From assembly GCA_934777095.1 (NCBI GenBank), contig CAKVNP010000004.1, positions 1-23,087 of the forward strand: a DNA stretch of 23,087 nt. Reading direction: 5' to 3'. The translations under genes were made by a program, and so were the position numbers. Source of the stretch: an uncultured Clostridium sp. (GTDB taxonomy: Bacteria; Bacillota; Clostridia; Clostridiales; Clostridiaceae). Positions 1 through 6,165 of the stretch are shown here, piece by piece. The number at the start of each line of letters is the position of its first letter. The first letter of the stretch is position 1. The notes under the pieces were generated by a model. That model did no database searches, was not told where the DNA came from, and saw only the letters and a list, made by a program, of their open reading frames with translations.

Positions 1-240
1 GGATATAACTATAAAGACATAATAAACAAAGAAATAAGCAGGCAGATAGCTTTAGATAGTGATCGATATTTTTCTGGTAAAGATGGCTTTAATGGAATTG
101 CTGATAATCAAAAATTTTATCTGGAAGATAAAAAAGTAATTATTTATTTTGGAGTTTATGAAATAGCACCATATGTTACAGGAATACCAGAGTTTATCAT
201 AGACAGCATGCTTTTCAATGGCAACTATAAATATAAATAA
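1..240 (+). CDS. DUF3298 (RsiV-like) domain protein, C-terminal part
   Basis: An open frame runs from the first base to a TAA at 238-240 and gives 79 residues with no start, so this is the 3' end of a gene beginning outside the window. The segment YFGVYEIAPYVTGIPEF is typical of the end of DUF3298 domains, which have a YF-x-PYEIAPYA-x-G core. That domain is found in secreted or membrane-anchored proteins such as the anti-sigma factor RsiV, often after a DUF4163 domain. The partner domains and any membrane anchor lie outside the window, so anti-sigma, lysozyme-binding or other roles cannot be separated. A hairpin terminator follows eleven bases after the stop, so this is the last gene of its transcript. 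The family call is by motif recall only. Confidence 0.68.
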   Translation, partial: GYNYKDIINKEISRQIALDSDRYFSGKDGFNGIADNQKFYLEDKKVIIYFGVYEIAPYVTGIPEFIIDSMLFNGNYKYK

Positions 241-250
241 AGATGGAACT

Positions 251-293
251 AAAAAGACTAATGGAGAGAAAAACTCACCATTAGCCTTTTTAT
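251..293 (+). terminator. Rho-independent terminator after the DUF3298 gene
   Basis: The arms are about 251-264 and 277-289 (ACTAATGG against CCATTAGC, extended by an A-run/T-run pairing with one mismatch), followed by a T-rich tract. It separates the partial gene from the guanylyltransferase gene. Confidence 0.75.
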
Positions 294-333
294 TACATAT
301 AATAAAACATAGTATTACATGGAGTTGAAGTGT

Positions 334-1401
334 GTGATATACGCGCTAATTTTAGCAGGGGGAAAAGGTACAAGGTTATATCCTTTATCAAGAATGAATC
401 AACCTAAACAATTTTTGAGAGTAATTAATAACAAAAGTTTTTTAGTAAATACCGTTGAAAGAATTACTCCCTTAATTAAAAAGGATAATATTTATGTGAT
501 AACAAATAGAGACTACTTGGATAAAATCAGAGAGGAGTTATCATATATTAATTCTGACAATATATTTACTGAACCGGAGAATAAGGAAACTGCAACCTGT
601 ATAGGGTTATCAGCTATAAAATTATTAAAGAAGGATAATGATGCTGTAATGGTAGTATTGCCTTCAGATCATCATATAGAAGGTGAAAAAGAGTATAATG
701 ACACTTTAGTGGAAGCTATTGAAATAGCTAACAGAAGAAGAGGGATAGTTACCATTGGCATTAATCCAACCAGACCAGAAACAGGGTATGGATATATAGA
801 AATGGGTGAAAAACTTCAATCACTAAGTTCAGCATACAAAATATCCAGATTTACTGAAAAGCCTAATGTAGAAGTTGCTAAAGACTTCTTACTAAAAGGC
901 ACTTATTTATGGAATTCAGGAATGTTTGTATTTAGAGCAGATGTGGTACTTCGAGAAATAGAAAAATATCTGCCAAAGCTATATAAATCCTTAATGGAGA
1001 TGTATAAGCATCTTGGTGAAGAAGACGAAGAAGAAGTTATCAAGGAAGAATATAAATCAATTGATGGAATATCTATTGATTTTGGAATAATGCAGAAGAC
1101 AAGAAAAGCTTATGTAGTTAAAGGCGGATTTTCCTGGGATGATATAGGAAGCTTTAATGCATTAAGCAGGTTCTTGAATAAATATAGAGGAAACGATATA
1201 AGCCAAAATGTTTATGTACAGGATTGTGAAAACTGTTCTATTTTTGGCGATAAGAATTTAATTATCGGTTTTGGCGTAAAAGATCTGGTGATAGTAGATG
1301 CAGGAGACGTAATCTTAGTAATGGATAAAAACAGGGATCAGGAAATAAAACATCTGCTGAATGATTTAAATGAACAGACGGAATACGAAAACTTTATTTA
1401 A
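334..1401 (+). CDS. manC: Mannose-1-phosphate guanylyltransferase
   Basis: This cytosolic nucleotidyltransferase makes GDP-mannose from mannose-1-phosphate and GTP, for surface polysaccharide or glycoprotein synthesis. The sugar-nucleotide signature LAGGKGTRL is at residues 7-15, followed by PKQF at 24-27. The family motifs GYGYIE, FTEKP and YLWNSGMF come later in order. At about 355 residues it is the short single-domain form without a C-terminal phosphomannose isomerase cupin. I chose GTG 334 as start: GGAG at 321-324 lies nine bases upstream and the protein then begins MIYALILAGG, as is usual. An in-frame ATG at 319 would swallow that ribosome binding site and has none of its own. A TATAAT lies at 298-303. 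No other sugar-nucleotide gene is adjacent. GDP-mannose is the likeliest product, but a related GDP-sugar cannot be excluded. Confidence 0.88.
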   Translation: MIYALILAGGKGTRLYPLSRMNQPKQFLRVINNKSFLVNTVERITPLIKKDNIYVITNRDYLDKIREELSYINSDNIFTEPENKETATCIGLSAIKLLKKDNDAVMVVLPSDHHIEGEKEYNDTLVEAIEIANRRRGIVTIGINPTRPETGYGYIEMGEKLQSLSSAYKISRFTEKPNVEVAKDFLLKGTYLWNSGMFVFRADVVLREIEKYLPKLYKSLMEMYKHLGEEDEEEVIKEEYKSIDGISIDFGIMQKTRKAYVVKGGFSWDDIGSFNALSRFLNKYRGNDISQNVYVQDCENCSIFGDKNLIIGFGVKDLVIVDAGDVILVMDKNRDQEIKHLLNDLNEQTEYENFI

Positions 1402-1415
1402 TGATGAACTTAGTT

Positions 1416-1474
1416 TAATTACGAATTATGAATGATGAATTATGAATTAAGGTGGGAACTCCAAATGAGTTCCC
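1416..1474 (+). repeat. Dispersed intergenic repeat, copy A
   Basis: This 59-base stretch begins with a degenerate tandem of GAATTATGAAT-like units (1423-1449) and ends in the GGGAACTC/GAGTTCCC hairpin. It aligns along its length, with about eight substitutions and one indel by eye, to 11851-11909 after hbd. Both copies start within 15 bases of a stop codon. Confidence 0.6.
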
Positions 1475-1482
1475 TTTATTTA
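1454..1482 (+). terminator. Terminator after manC
   Basis: A perfect 8-bp stem, GGGAACTC (1454-1461) with GAGTTCCC (1467-1474), has a five-base loop and is followed by TTTATTTA. The minus-strand side has no T-run, so it mainly serves manC. Confidence 0.75.
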
Positions 1483-1501
1483 TAGGATAAAACTTAAGAA
1501 A

Positions 1502-2728
1502 TTAGGCTGTTTCTTCAGCTTCCTCCATGTTTTGTGTTAAGAGTATAGGGGAAGTCAGCTTTATGCCAATGGCACCAATTGGTGCCGTGATAAGAACGCT
1601 TAATATTGCAATAGCCTGCATGATTTCTCCACCGGCAATACCCATCTGCAGAGGAACTCCTGCTTTTGCTGATTGTACTGTTGCTTTAGGCAGGTAGGCA
1701 ATTACACAAAAGATTCTTTCTTTTAAATTTAAATCAGTGCCTATTAATGATAATAAAACACCTAGAGAACGGATTGTTAATGAAAGAGAAAGCATTAATG
1801 CTCCTACTAAGAAAAATTCTCCTACCAGTGTTGGATTGATAGCCATACCTACAAAAGTGAAAAGATATATTTTACCGTATTTCCATACAACATTAATACT
1901 ATCTTGGATTTTCAGTGCAATATCTTTTAAATATGTTCTTAAGAAGAAGCCATATACCATGATAGTAAGCAGTGAGTTAAACATTTCTAAGTGGAAAGTA
2001 TTTCCTACCAATCTTATGGCTATACATACTGCTAGAGAAAATACTGCACGGAAAATACTGCTTTTTATTTTATTTAATATTCCCTTAGTAATTAATGATA
2101 ATAACAATCCAGCTATTATACTAATGATTATTGTTACAGGAATTGATATTATATTTCTCGTTATAGAAACAGCTTCGCCATTAGCTGTAGATAGATATAT
2201 TCCAATAAATGTAGTAAATAGTGTGATTGCCACAGTATCATCAGCTGAAGCGCCAACTAAAAGCATCTGCGGTATTGCTTTATCCTGTCCTACTTTTCGG
2301 CGGATTAAATCTACCATTGCAGGAACTAATACTGCAGGGCTTACAGCAGCTATGATAAAACCTAAAATAGCACCTTGCACAAAGGTAAAGTTTAATAATT
2401 TTGTGGCTAGGAAAGCAATAGTTAAACCTTCTAAAGTGGCAGGAATTATGCTAAGCAGCACAGCAGGTCTTCCTATCTGCTTCATTTGATTTAAACTAAT
2501 GCCTAATCCACCAATAAAGAGTACTGTTACCAAGGCTAAATCCTTTAAATAGGGAGCAATTTTAAGTGTAATATTAGGGACAAGATTTAAAAATGCTGGT
2601 CCGATAATCATACCAAATAAGATCATCCCAATAAGAGCAGGCAGCTTAAGATATTCGATTAATTTACCAGCAAATGATGAGATAAGGCCAATTAATAATA
2701 AGCTTAAGGCTAAAAGTAATATATTCAT
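1502..2728 (-). CDS. Cation:proton antiporter (CPA superfamily) under fluoride riboswitch control
   Basis: The 408-residue protein is almost entirely hydrophobic, with about a dozen membrane spans, and belongs to the sodium/hydrogen exchanger family of the plasma membrane. GASADD at 159-164 carries the paired acidic residues (D163, D164) of the ion-binding site in CPA transporters. A conserved LPKATVQSA segment lies near the C-terminus. There is no RCK/TrkA-N domain, unlike the longer KefB/KefC proteins. The start is preceded by GGAGGA (2735-2740, read on minus). It is a single-gene unit facing away from cadC. The riboswitch leader suggests induction by fluoride, and fluoride riboswitches are known to precede antiporter genes as well as crcB/fluc and CLC-F. 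The ion actually moved (Na+, K+ or something linked to fluoride tolerance) cannot be read from the sequence. Confidence 0.85.
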   Translation of the reverse strand: MNILLLALSLLLIGLISSFAGKLIEYLKLPALIGMILFGMIIGPAFLNLVPNITLKIAPYLKDLALVTVLFIGGLGISLNQMKQIGRPAVLLSIIPATLEGLTIAFLATKLLNFTFVQGAILGFIIAAVSPAVLVPAMVDLIRRKVGQDKAIPQMLLVGASADDTVAITLFTTFIGIYLSTANGEAVSITRNIISIPVTIIISIIAGLLLSLITKGILNKIKSSIFRAVFSLAVCIAIRLVGNTFHLEMFNSLLTIMVYGFFLRTYLKDIALKIQDSINVVWKYGKIYLFTFVGMAINPTLVGEFFLVGALMLSLSLTIRSLGVLLSLIGTDLNLKERIFCVIAYLPKATVQSAKAGVPLQMGIAGGEIMQAIAILSVLITAPIGAIGIKLTSPILLTQNMEEAEETA

Positions 2729-2753
2729 TTTATTTCCTCCATAGTTAATATAT

Positions 2754-2803
2754 AAAAAAAGCCAATGAAACCTACAACAAAAAAGCTGTAGAAGTCATTA
2801 GCT
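2754..2803 (-). terminator. Riboswitch-controlled intrinsic terminator
   Basis: On the minus strand 2802-2787 pairs with 2776-2761 (outer GCTAATGA with TCATTGGC, inner CTACA with TGTAG, two internal mismatches), followed by seven T at 2760-2754. The 5' arm consists of the same bases as the 3' strand of the aptamer, so the two folds exclude each other. Ligand binding should permit read-through. Confidence 0.8.
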
Positions 2804-2850
2804 GTTAAGCGGTTTTGATAAAAATCAAGGGAGACATTCATTCCCTGTCA
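2785..2850 (-). promoter_or_regulatory. Fluoride riboswitch (crcB motif)
   Basis: Read on the minus strand, 2846-2828 forms AGGGA/TCCCT enclosing ATGAATGTC, which matches the first hairpin of the crcB motif (GG-x-GAUG...CC). AAACCGCTT follows at 2815-2807, then AGCTAATGACTTCTAC at 2803-2788. These match the highly conserved AAACCGC...GCUGAUGRCUYCUAC block. GAA-U-GU in the first loop can pair with ACUUC in the 3' block, giving the expected pseudoknot with one bulge. The aptamer begins at the predicted transcript start and overlaps the terminator, as expected for an ON switch responding to fluoride. The match is by eye against the remembered consensus. Confidence 0.88.
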
Positions 2851-2856
2851 GCTAAA

Positions 2857-2885
2857 AGTATAGCAAAGGAAGAAATATCTTTCAA
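2857..2885 (-). promoter_or_regulatory. Sigma-A promoter of the riboswitch-antiporter transcript
   Basis: On the minus strand there is TTGAAA (2885-2880), a 17-base spacer and TATACT (2862-2857). The predicted start at about 2850 is the first base of the aptamer. Confidence 0.75.
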
Positions 2886-2924
2886 GGCGAAAAGGTGAAT
2901 AATAAATGTATAAAATTACATAAC

Positions 2925-2953
2925 TTGTAAAAAATATAAAAGAGTGGTATAAT
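2925..2953 (+). promoter_or_regulatory. Sigma-A promoter of a short non-coding transcript
   Basis: TTGTAA (2925-2930), a 17-base spacer, then TATAAT (2948-2953) with an extended TGG before it. It points away from the riboswitch promoter and fires into a stretch with no gene before a strong terminator at 3018-3049. Confidence 0.7.
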
Positions 2954-2959
2954 AATCAT

Positions 2960-3049
2960 CGTATCATATTAATGAAAAAGTTAACACACCAATAAACTTA
3001 AACTATTTTGATACTTGAAGGAGTATGGCGAGTCCATGCTCCTTTTTTT
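2960..3049 (+). ncRNA. Putative small RNA upstream of cadC
   Basis: The predicted transcript is about 90 nt, from near 2960 to the T-run after 3044. GTATCA (2961-2966) can pair with TGATAC (3009-3014), closing a domain that contains a weaker AAGTT/AACTT stem (2978-2982 with 2995-2999). The terminator hairpin follows at once. No start codon with a ribosome binding site and useful reading frame is present. I do not recognise a riboswitch class. It could be a stand-alone RNA or an attenuated leader of cadC, but cadC has its own strong promoter downstream. Confidence 0.5.
3018..3049 (+). terminator. Terminator of the short transcript
   Basis: An 11-bp stem pairs AAGGAGTATGG (3018-3028) with CCATGCTCCTT (3034-3044) through one G-U pair. 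The loop is five bases and a T-run follows. Confidence 0.85.
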
Positions 3050-3124
3050 ATTTTCTTATAAATATAGTGCTACGTTTTAGGGGAAAATATAATTAAGATA
3101 AATATAAAAAGTTACCAAAATTTG

Positions 3125-3153
3125 TTGACAAAATATAGAGACAAGCATAATAT
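3125..3153 (+). promoter_or_regulatory. Sigma-A promoter of cadC-cadA
   Basis: The -35 is exact TTGACA (3125-3130), followed by a 17-base spacer and TAATAT (3148-3153). The palindromic operator begins 12 bases downstream, across the predicted start of transcription. Confidence 0.78.
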
Positions 3154-3165
3154 ATAAGTATAAAC

Positions 3166-3185
3166 ATATGAACAATCATTCATAT
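3166..3185 (+). promoter_or_regulatory. CadC/ArsR-type operator
   Basis: The inverted repeat ATATGAA (3166-3172), six bases, TTCATAT (3179-3185) resembles ArsR/SmtB/CadC operators of the TGAA...TTCA type. It lies between the -10 and the cadC ribosome binding site, so bound repressor would block transcription until metal binds. Confidence 0.72.
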
Positions 3186-3202
3186 TAGAGGAGATAACTG
3201 GA

Positions 3203-3571
3203 ATGAAAGAAGAAATTAATAATTGTACAGAACAATGCTCAGTAAATGTAATACACCAGGAAATAATAGATGAGGTTAAAGGGAAGCTTCCAGCAGAAGA
3301 AACACTATATGACTTGGCAGAGTTATTTAAAGTTTTTGGGGATACTACAAGAATTAAAATAATTTGTGCACTATTTGAATCTGAAATGTGTGTATGTGAT
3401 TTGTCAAATCTATTAAATATGACACAATCTGCTATCTCACATCAATTAAGAGTATTAAAAGCCACAAGGCTTGTTAAGTTTAGAAGAGATGGGAAAGTAA
3501 TTTACTATTCACTGGATGATGAGCATATTAAAGAAATATTTGATGCAGGATTAAATCACATCAGCGAGTAA
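3203..3571 (+). CDS. cadC: Cadmium/zinc/lead-responsive ArsR-family repressor CadC
   Basis: This 122-residue winged-helix repressor releases DNA when it binds soft metals and so derepresses the efflux ATPase gene that follows. FGDTTRIKIICAL at 45-57 begins the DNA-binding domain and SAISHQLRVLK at 76-86 is the recognition helix. Both CadC metal sites are present. The alpha-3N thiol set is C8, C12, C63 and C65 (the CVC motif). The C-terminal alpha-5 set is D106, H108, H119 and E122, with the H-11-H and H-3-E spacing known from CadC. The start has GAGGAG at 3188-3193. The gene has its own promoter and operator just upstream and overlaps cadA by one base. The two sites together argue for Cd/Pb/Bi sensing with possible Zn sensing rather than arsenic sensing. 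Confidence 0.9.
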   Translation: MKEEINNCTEQCSVNVIHQEIIDEVKGKLPAEETLYDLAELFKVFGDTTRIKIICALFESEMCVCDLSNLLNMTQSAISHQLRVLKATRLVKFRRDGKVIYYSLDDEHIKEIFDAGLNHISE

Positions 3572-5670
3572 TGGGGGATGGAATTTTGGAGAATAATAAT
3601 TTAGAACTAGTATTAAATGGACTTAACTGTGCAAATTGTGCTAGAAAAATTGAGGAAAGAGTAGGAAATTTAGAAGGAGTAAAGGAAAGTAATTTAAACT
3701 TTACTACACTAACATTAAAGGTCAAGCTTCATAAGAGCTATGAAGAGGAAAAGGCTTTTAAAGATATAAATGATATAGTGATAGGACTAGAACCACATGT
3801 GGTAGTTGAAAAAAAATCAAAGGCAAATCAGGAAGATAAGAAGGTTTCTTTTAAAGTAGAGCCAATGCTGATTATCGGTGCCATAATTTATTTAGTAGCA
3901 GTATTAGGATCATTTAGTGATACTGTTTCATTAGTTCTTTATGTAGCAAGTTACATTTTAATCGGTGGAGAAGTTGTCTTAGCAGCTATTAAGAATATAG
4001 CAAAAGGAGAAGTCTTTGATGAAAACTTCTTAATGACAGTAGCAACAATTGGAGCTTTTGCAATAAAGGAATTCCCAGAAGCAGTAGCAGTTATGCTATT
4101 CTATCAAATAGGAGAAACAATTCAAGGATATGCAGTTAATAAATCAAGAACCTCTATATCTTCTTTAATGGATATTAGAGCTGATTATGCTAATCTGCTT
4201 AGAAATGGTAAAGAAGAAAAGGTAAATCCTGAAATAATTAATATAAATGATGTAATAATTATTAAGCCAGGTGAAAGAGTTCCGCTAGATGGTATAGTAA
4301 TTGAGGGTGAAAGCTATGTTGACACTTCGGCTTTAACAGGAGAATCAGTTCCAAGAAAAGTAACAGCCGGCAATGAAATTTTATCAGGTGGAATTAATAC
4401 AAATAGTGTAATTAAAGTACAAGTTACTAAAGTATTTGGTGAATCTACTGTATCGAGAATATTAGAAATGGTAGAAAATGCAGCTAGTAAAAAGGCTGAT
4501 ACAGAAAAGTTTATTACTAAATTTGCGAAGGTTTATACACCAATAGTAGTTGGACTGGCAGTAGTAATTGCAGTATTCCCACCTTTATTATTAAAGGGAG
4601 CTGAATTTAGTGAATGGCTCTACAGAGCATTAGTATTTTTAGTTGTATCTTGTCCTTGTGCATTAGTAGTATCAGTTCCTTTAGGATTTTTTTCAGGAAT
4701 TGGTGGTGCATCTAAAAAAGGTGTACTAGTTAAAGGAAGTAACTATTTAGAACTATTAAAAGATGTAGAAACAATAGTATTTGATAAAACAGGAACATTA
4801 ACAGAAGGTATCTTTGCTGTTACAGAAATAAATACAAATAATATAACTGAAGAAGAACTTATTGAAAAAGCTGCTATTGCAGTAAGTTTTTCAAACAATC
4901 CAATAGCAGTATCAATAGTGAGAGCTTACGGAAAAGAAGTTGCTAAGGATGAAATTAAGGATTATGAAGAGATACCAGGGCATGGAATTAAAGCATTAAT
5001 AAGTGGTGAAGAAGTTCTTGTAGGTAATGCTAAACTGATGAAGGAATTTAATGTCGAGTTTAAGGAAGTGGAATCTATAGGAACAGTTGTCTATACTGCC
5101 ATCAATGGTGAATTTAAAGGAAGTATAGTAATTTCAGATAAGATTAAGGAAAATGTAAAGGAAGCATTACAAAGCTTAAAGAGAGTTGGTGTTAAAAAGA
5201 CAGTAATGCTTACTGGTGATAATAAGAATACAGCTGATAAGGTTGCTGAAATAGTTGGTTTAGATCAAGTTTATTCTGAATTATTGCCATTAGATAAAGT
5301 AACTAAAGTTGAAGAGTTACTAAGTTCAGCAAAGGGCAAGGTTGCTTTTGTAGGAGATGGGGTTAATGATGCACCAGTACTTGCTAGAGCTGATATAGGT
5401 ATAGCAATGGGCGGTATTGGGTCAGATGCAGCTATTGAAGCGGCAGATGTTGTTTTAATGAAGGATGATGTAAGTGCATTAGTTGATGCAGTAAATATAT
5501 CAAAGAAAACAAGCAAAGTGTTATGGCAGAATATAATCTTTGCCTTAGGTGTTAAGGTAATTGTAATGATTCTTAGTACTTTAGGATTTGCCAATATGTG
5601 GGCGGCAGTATTTGCTGATGTAGGAGTGACAATTATAGCAGTAATTAACTCTACAAGATGCTTTCGATAA
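3571..5670 (+). CDS. cadA: Cadmium/zinc/lead-exporting P1B-type ATPase
   Basis: An inner-membrane pump that expels Cd2+, Zn2+ or Pb2+ using ATP. Domains in order: one HMA domain (about 10-78, GLNCANCA at 17-24), transmembrane bundle, actuator TGES (256-259), metal-gate CPC (361-363), phosphorylation motif DKTGT at D405, MLTGD ending at D550, GDGVND (595-600), and a last helix with FADVG where D683 marks the Zn/Cd/Pb subgroup. Its 699 residues are normal for single-HMA CadA. Residue 443, where nearly all P1B pumps have His of the HP motif, is Asn (SNNPIA). ATG 3571 overlaps the cadC stop by one base. TTG 3586, behind GGGGG (3573-3577), is a credible alternative start five codons in. No terminator follows before the small-RNA promoter at 5674. 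Confidence 0.92.
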   Translation: MGDGILENNNLELVLNGLNCANCARKIEERVGNLEGVKESNLNFTTLTLKVKLHKSYEEEKAFKDINDIVIGLEPHVVVEKKSKANQEDKKVSFKVEPMLIIGAIIYLVAVLGSFSDTVSLVLYVASYILIGGEVVLAAIKNIAKGEVFDENFLMTVATIGAFAIKEFPEAVAVMLFYQIGETIQGYAVNKSRTSISSLMDIRADYANLLRNGKEEKVNPEIININDVIIIKPGERVPLDGIVIEGESYVDTSALTGESVPRKVTAGNEILSGGINTNSVIKVQVTKVFGESTVSRILEMVENAASKKADTEKFITKFAKVYTPIVVGLAVVIAVFPPLLLKGAEFSEWLYRALVFLVVSCPCALVVSVPLGFFSGIGGASKKGVLVKGSNYLELLKDVETIVFDKTGTLTEGIFAVTEINTNNITEEELIEKAAIAVSFSNNPIAVSIVRAYGKEVAKDEIKDYEEIPGHGIKALISGEEVLVGNAKLMKEFNVEFKEVESIGTVVYTAINGEFKGSIVISDKIKENVKEALQSLKRVGVKKTVMLTGDNKNTADKVAEIVGLDQVYSELLPLDKVTKVEELLSSAKGKVAFVGDGVNDAPVLARADIGIAMGGIGSDAAIEAADVVLMKDDVSALVDAVNISKKTSKVLWQNIIFALGVKVIVMILSTLGFANMWAAVFADVGVTIIAVINSTRCFR

Positions 5671-5673
5671 ATA

Positions 5674-5702
5674 TTGACAAAACCCATCATATTAAATATA
5701 AT
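5674..5702 (+). promoter_or_regulatory. Exact-consensus sigma-A promoter after cadA
   Basis: TTGACA (5674-5679), exactly 17 bases, TATAAT (5697-5702). It starts three bases after the cadA stop and precedes a structured stretch with no convincing gene, ending in a terminator at 5809-5860. Confidence 0.82.
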
Positions 5703-5708
5703 AATTTA

Positions 5709-5860
5709 AGTCGAGAACATTTTAGGCATACGGGATTAGCATGCAAAGATTACTTTGTATCTTTGGTTCAAAGCCAAGAGTTAATTCTAAGGCTTTGAAT
5801 TTTGTTGTGAGACTTATGTATAACGGATCTGCTACGTTATACATAAGTCTCTATTTTTAT
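5709..5860 (+). ncRNA. Putative structured small RNA downstream of cadA
   Basis: The predicted transcript is about 150 nt. Three hairpins follow one another: CAAAGAT/ATCTTTG (5744-5750 with 5759-5765), TTCAAAGCC/GGCTTTGAA (5767-5775 with 5791-5799), and a 17-bp terminator. There is no closing stem between the ends, so it does not look like 6S RNA, and I recognise no riboswitch core. Because no terminator lies between cadA and this unit, the same sequence would also be the 3' end of cadCA mRNA. The next gene, rex, starts about 300 bases beyond the terminator, so a leader role is unlikely. Function unknown. Confidence 0.58.
5809..5860 (+). terminator. Strong terminator of the small RNA and of cadCA
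   Basis: A perfect 17-bp stem pairs 5809-5825 with 5835-5851 (outer GAGACTTATG with CATAAGTCTC). The loop is nine bases and TATTTTTAT follows. Confidence 0.88.
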
Positions 5861-6150
5861 GGAATGAAAATTAATAATTATTTAACGAAGTTTAATTGCA
5901 TTCAATATATATGAAATAAAATGTAATATAATTGTATAAAAGAAGATAAATATGTTTATAAATATTAATATTACTAAAATAATTACATGTTTGCTTAATA
6001 ATAAATATAAGATAATGTATATGGATAAAAAATACAAAGTATGTTATTATATTATCAAAGTATATGAAGAGAAAATTTTAGCAAAAAAGTTTATAGTATG
6101 AAGTGTTTATATTTTTGAGAATTATTAAATGAGTAATTATTTAATAGAAT
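5861..6150. other. A+T-rich intergenic region before rex
   Basis: About 290 bases with no supported gene. Several TATAAT-like strings occur (for example around 5923-5928) but none has a convincing -35 partner, so I cannot place the rex promoter. I see no Rex-type palindrome here, so autoregulation of rex is not supported. Confidence 0.5.
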
Positions 6151-6165
6151 AGGAGAATGTATACT

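Noticed and set aside
1423..1449. Short tandem GAATTATGAAT units as a CRISPR or minisatellite array
   Set aside because: Units are directly adjacent and degenerate, with no spacers and only two or three copies. Better described as part of a dispersed intergenic repeat.
1737..2489. 250-codon plus-strand frame opposite the antiporter gene
   Set aside because: It is the antisense shadow of a clear membrane transporter, lacks a ribosome site and resembles no family.
5271..5690. Minus-strand frame across the end of cadA
   Set aside because: Antisense to conserved P-type ATPase motifs; composition and lack of start signals indicate a shadow.
5709..5860. Small RNA as 6S RNA or a known riboswitch
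   Set aside because: The ends do not pair to form the closing stem of 6S RNA, and I could match no conserved riboswitch core. The nearest downstream gene is about 300 bases beyond the terminator.
5741..5914. 57-codon plus-strand frame starting at ATG inside the small RNA after cadA
   Set aside because: There is no proper ribosome binding site, and the frame runs straight through a perfect 17-bp terminator stem. No recognisable protein.
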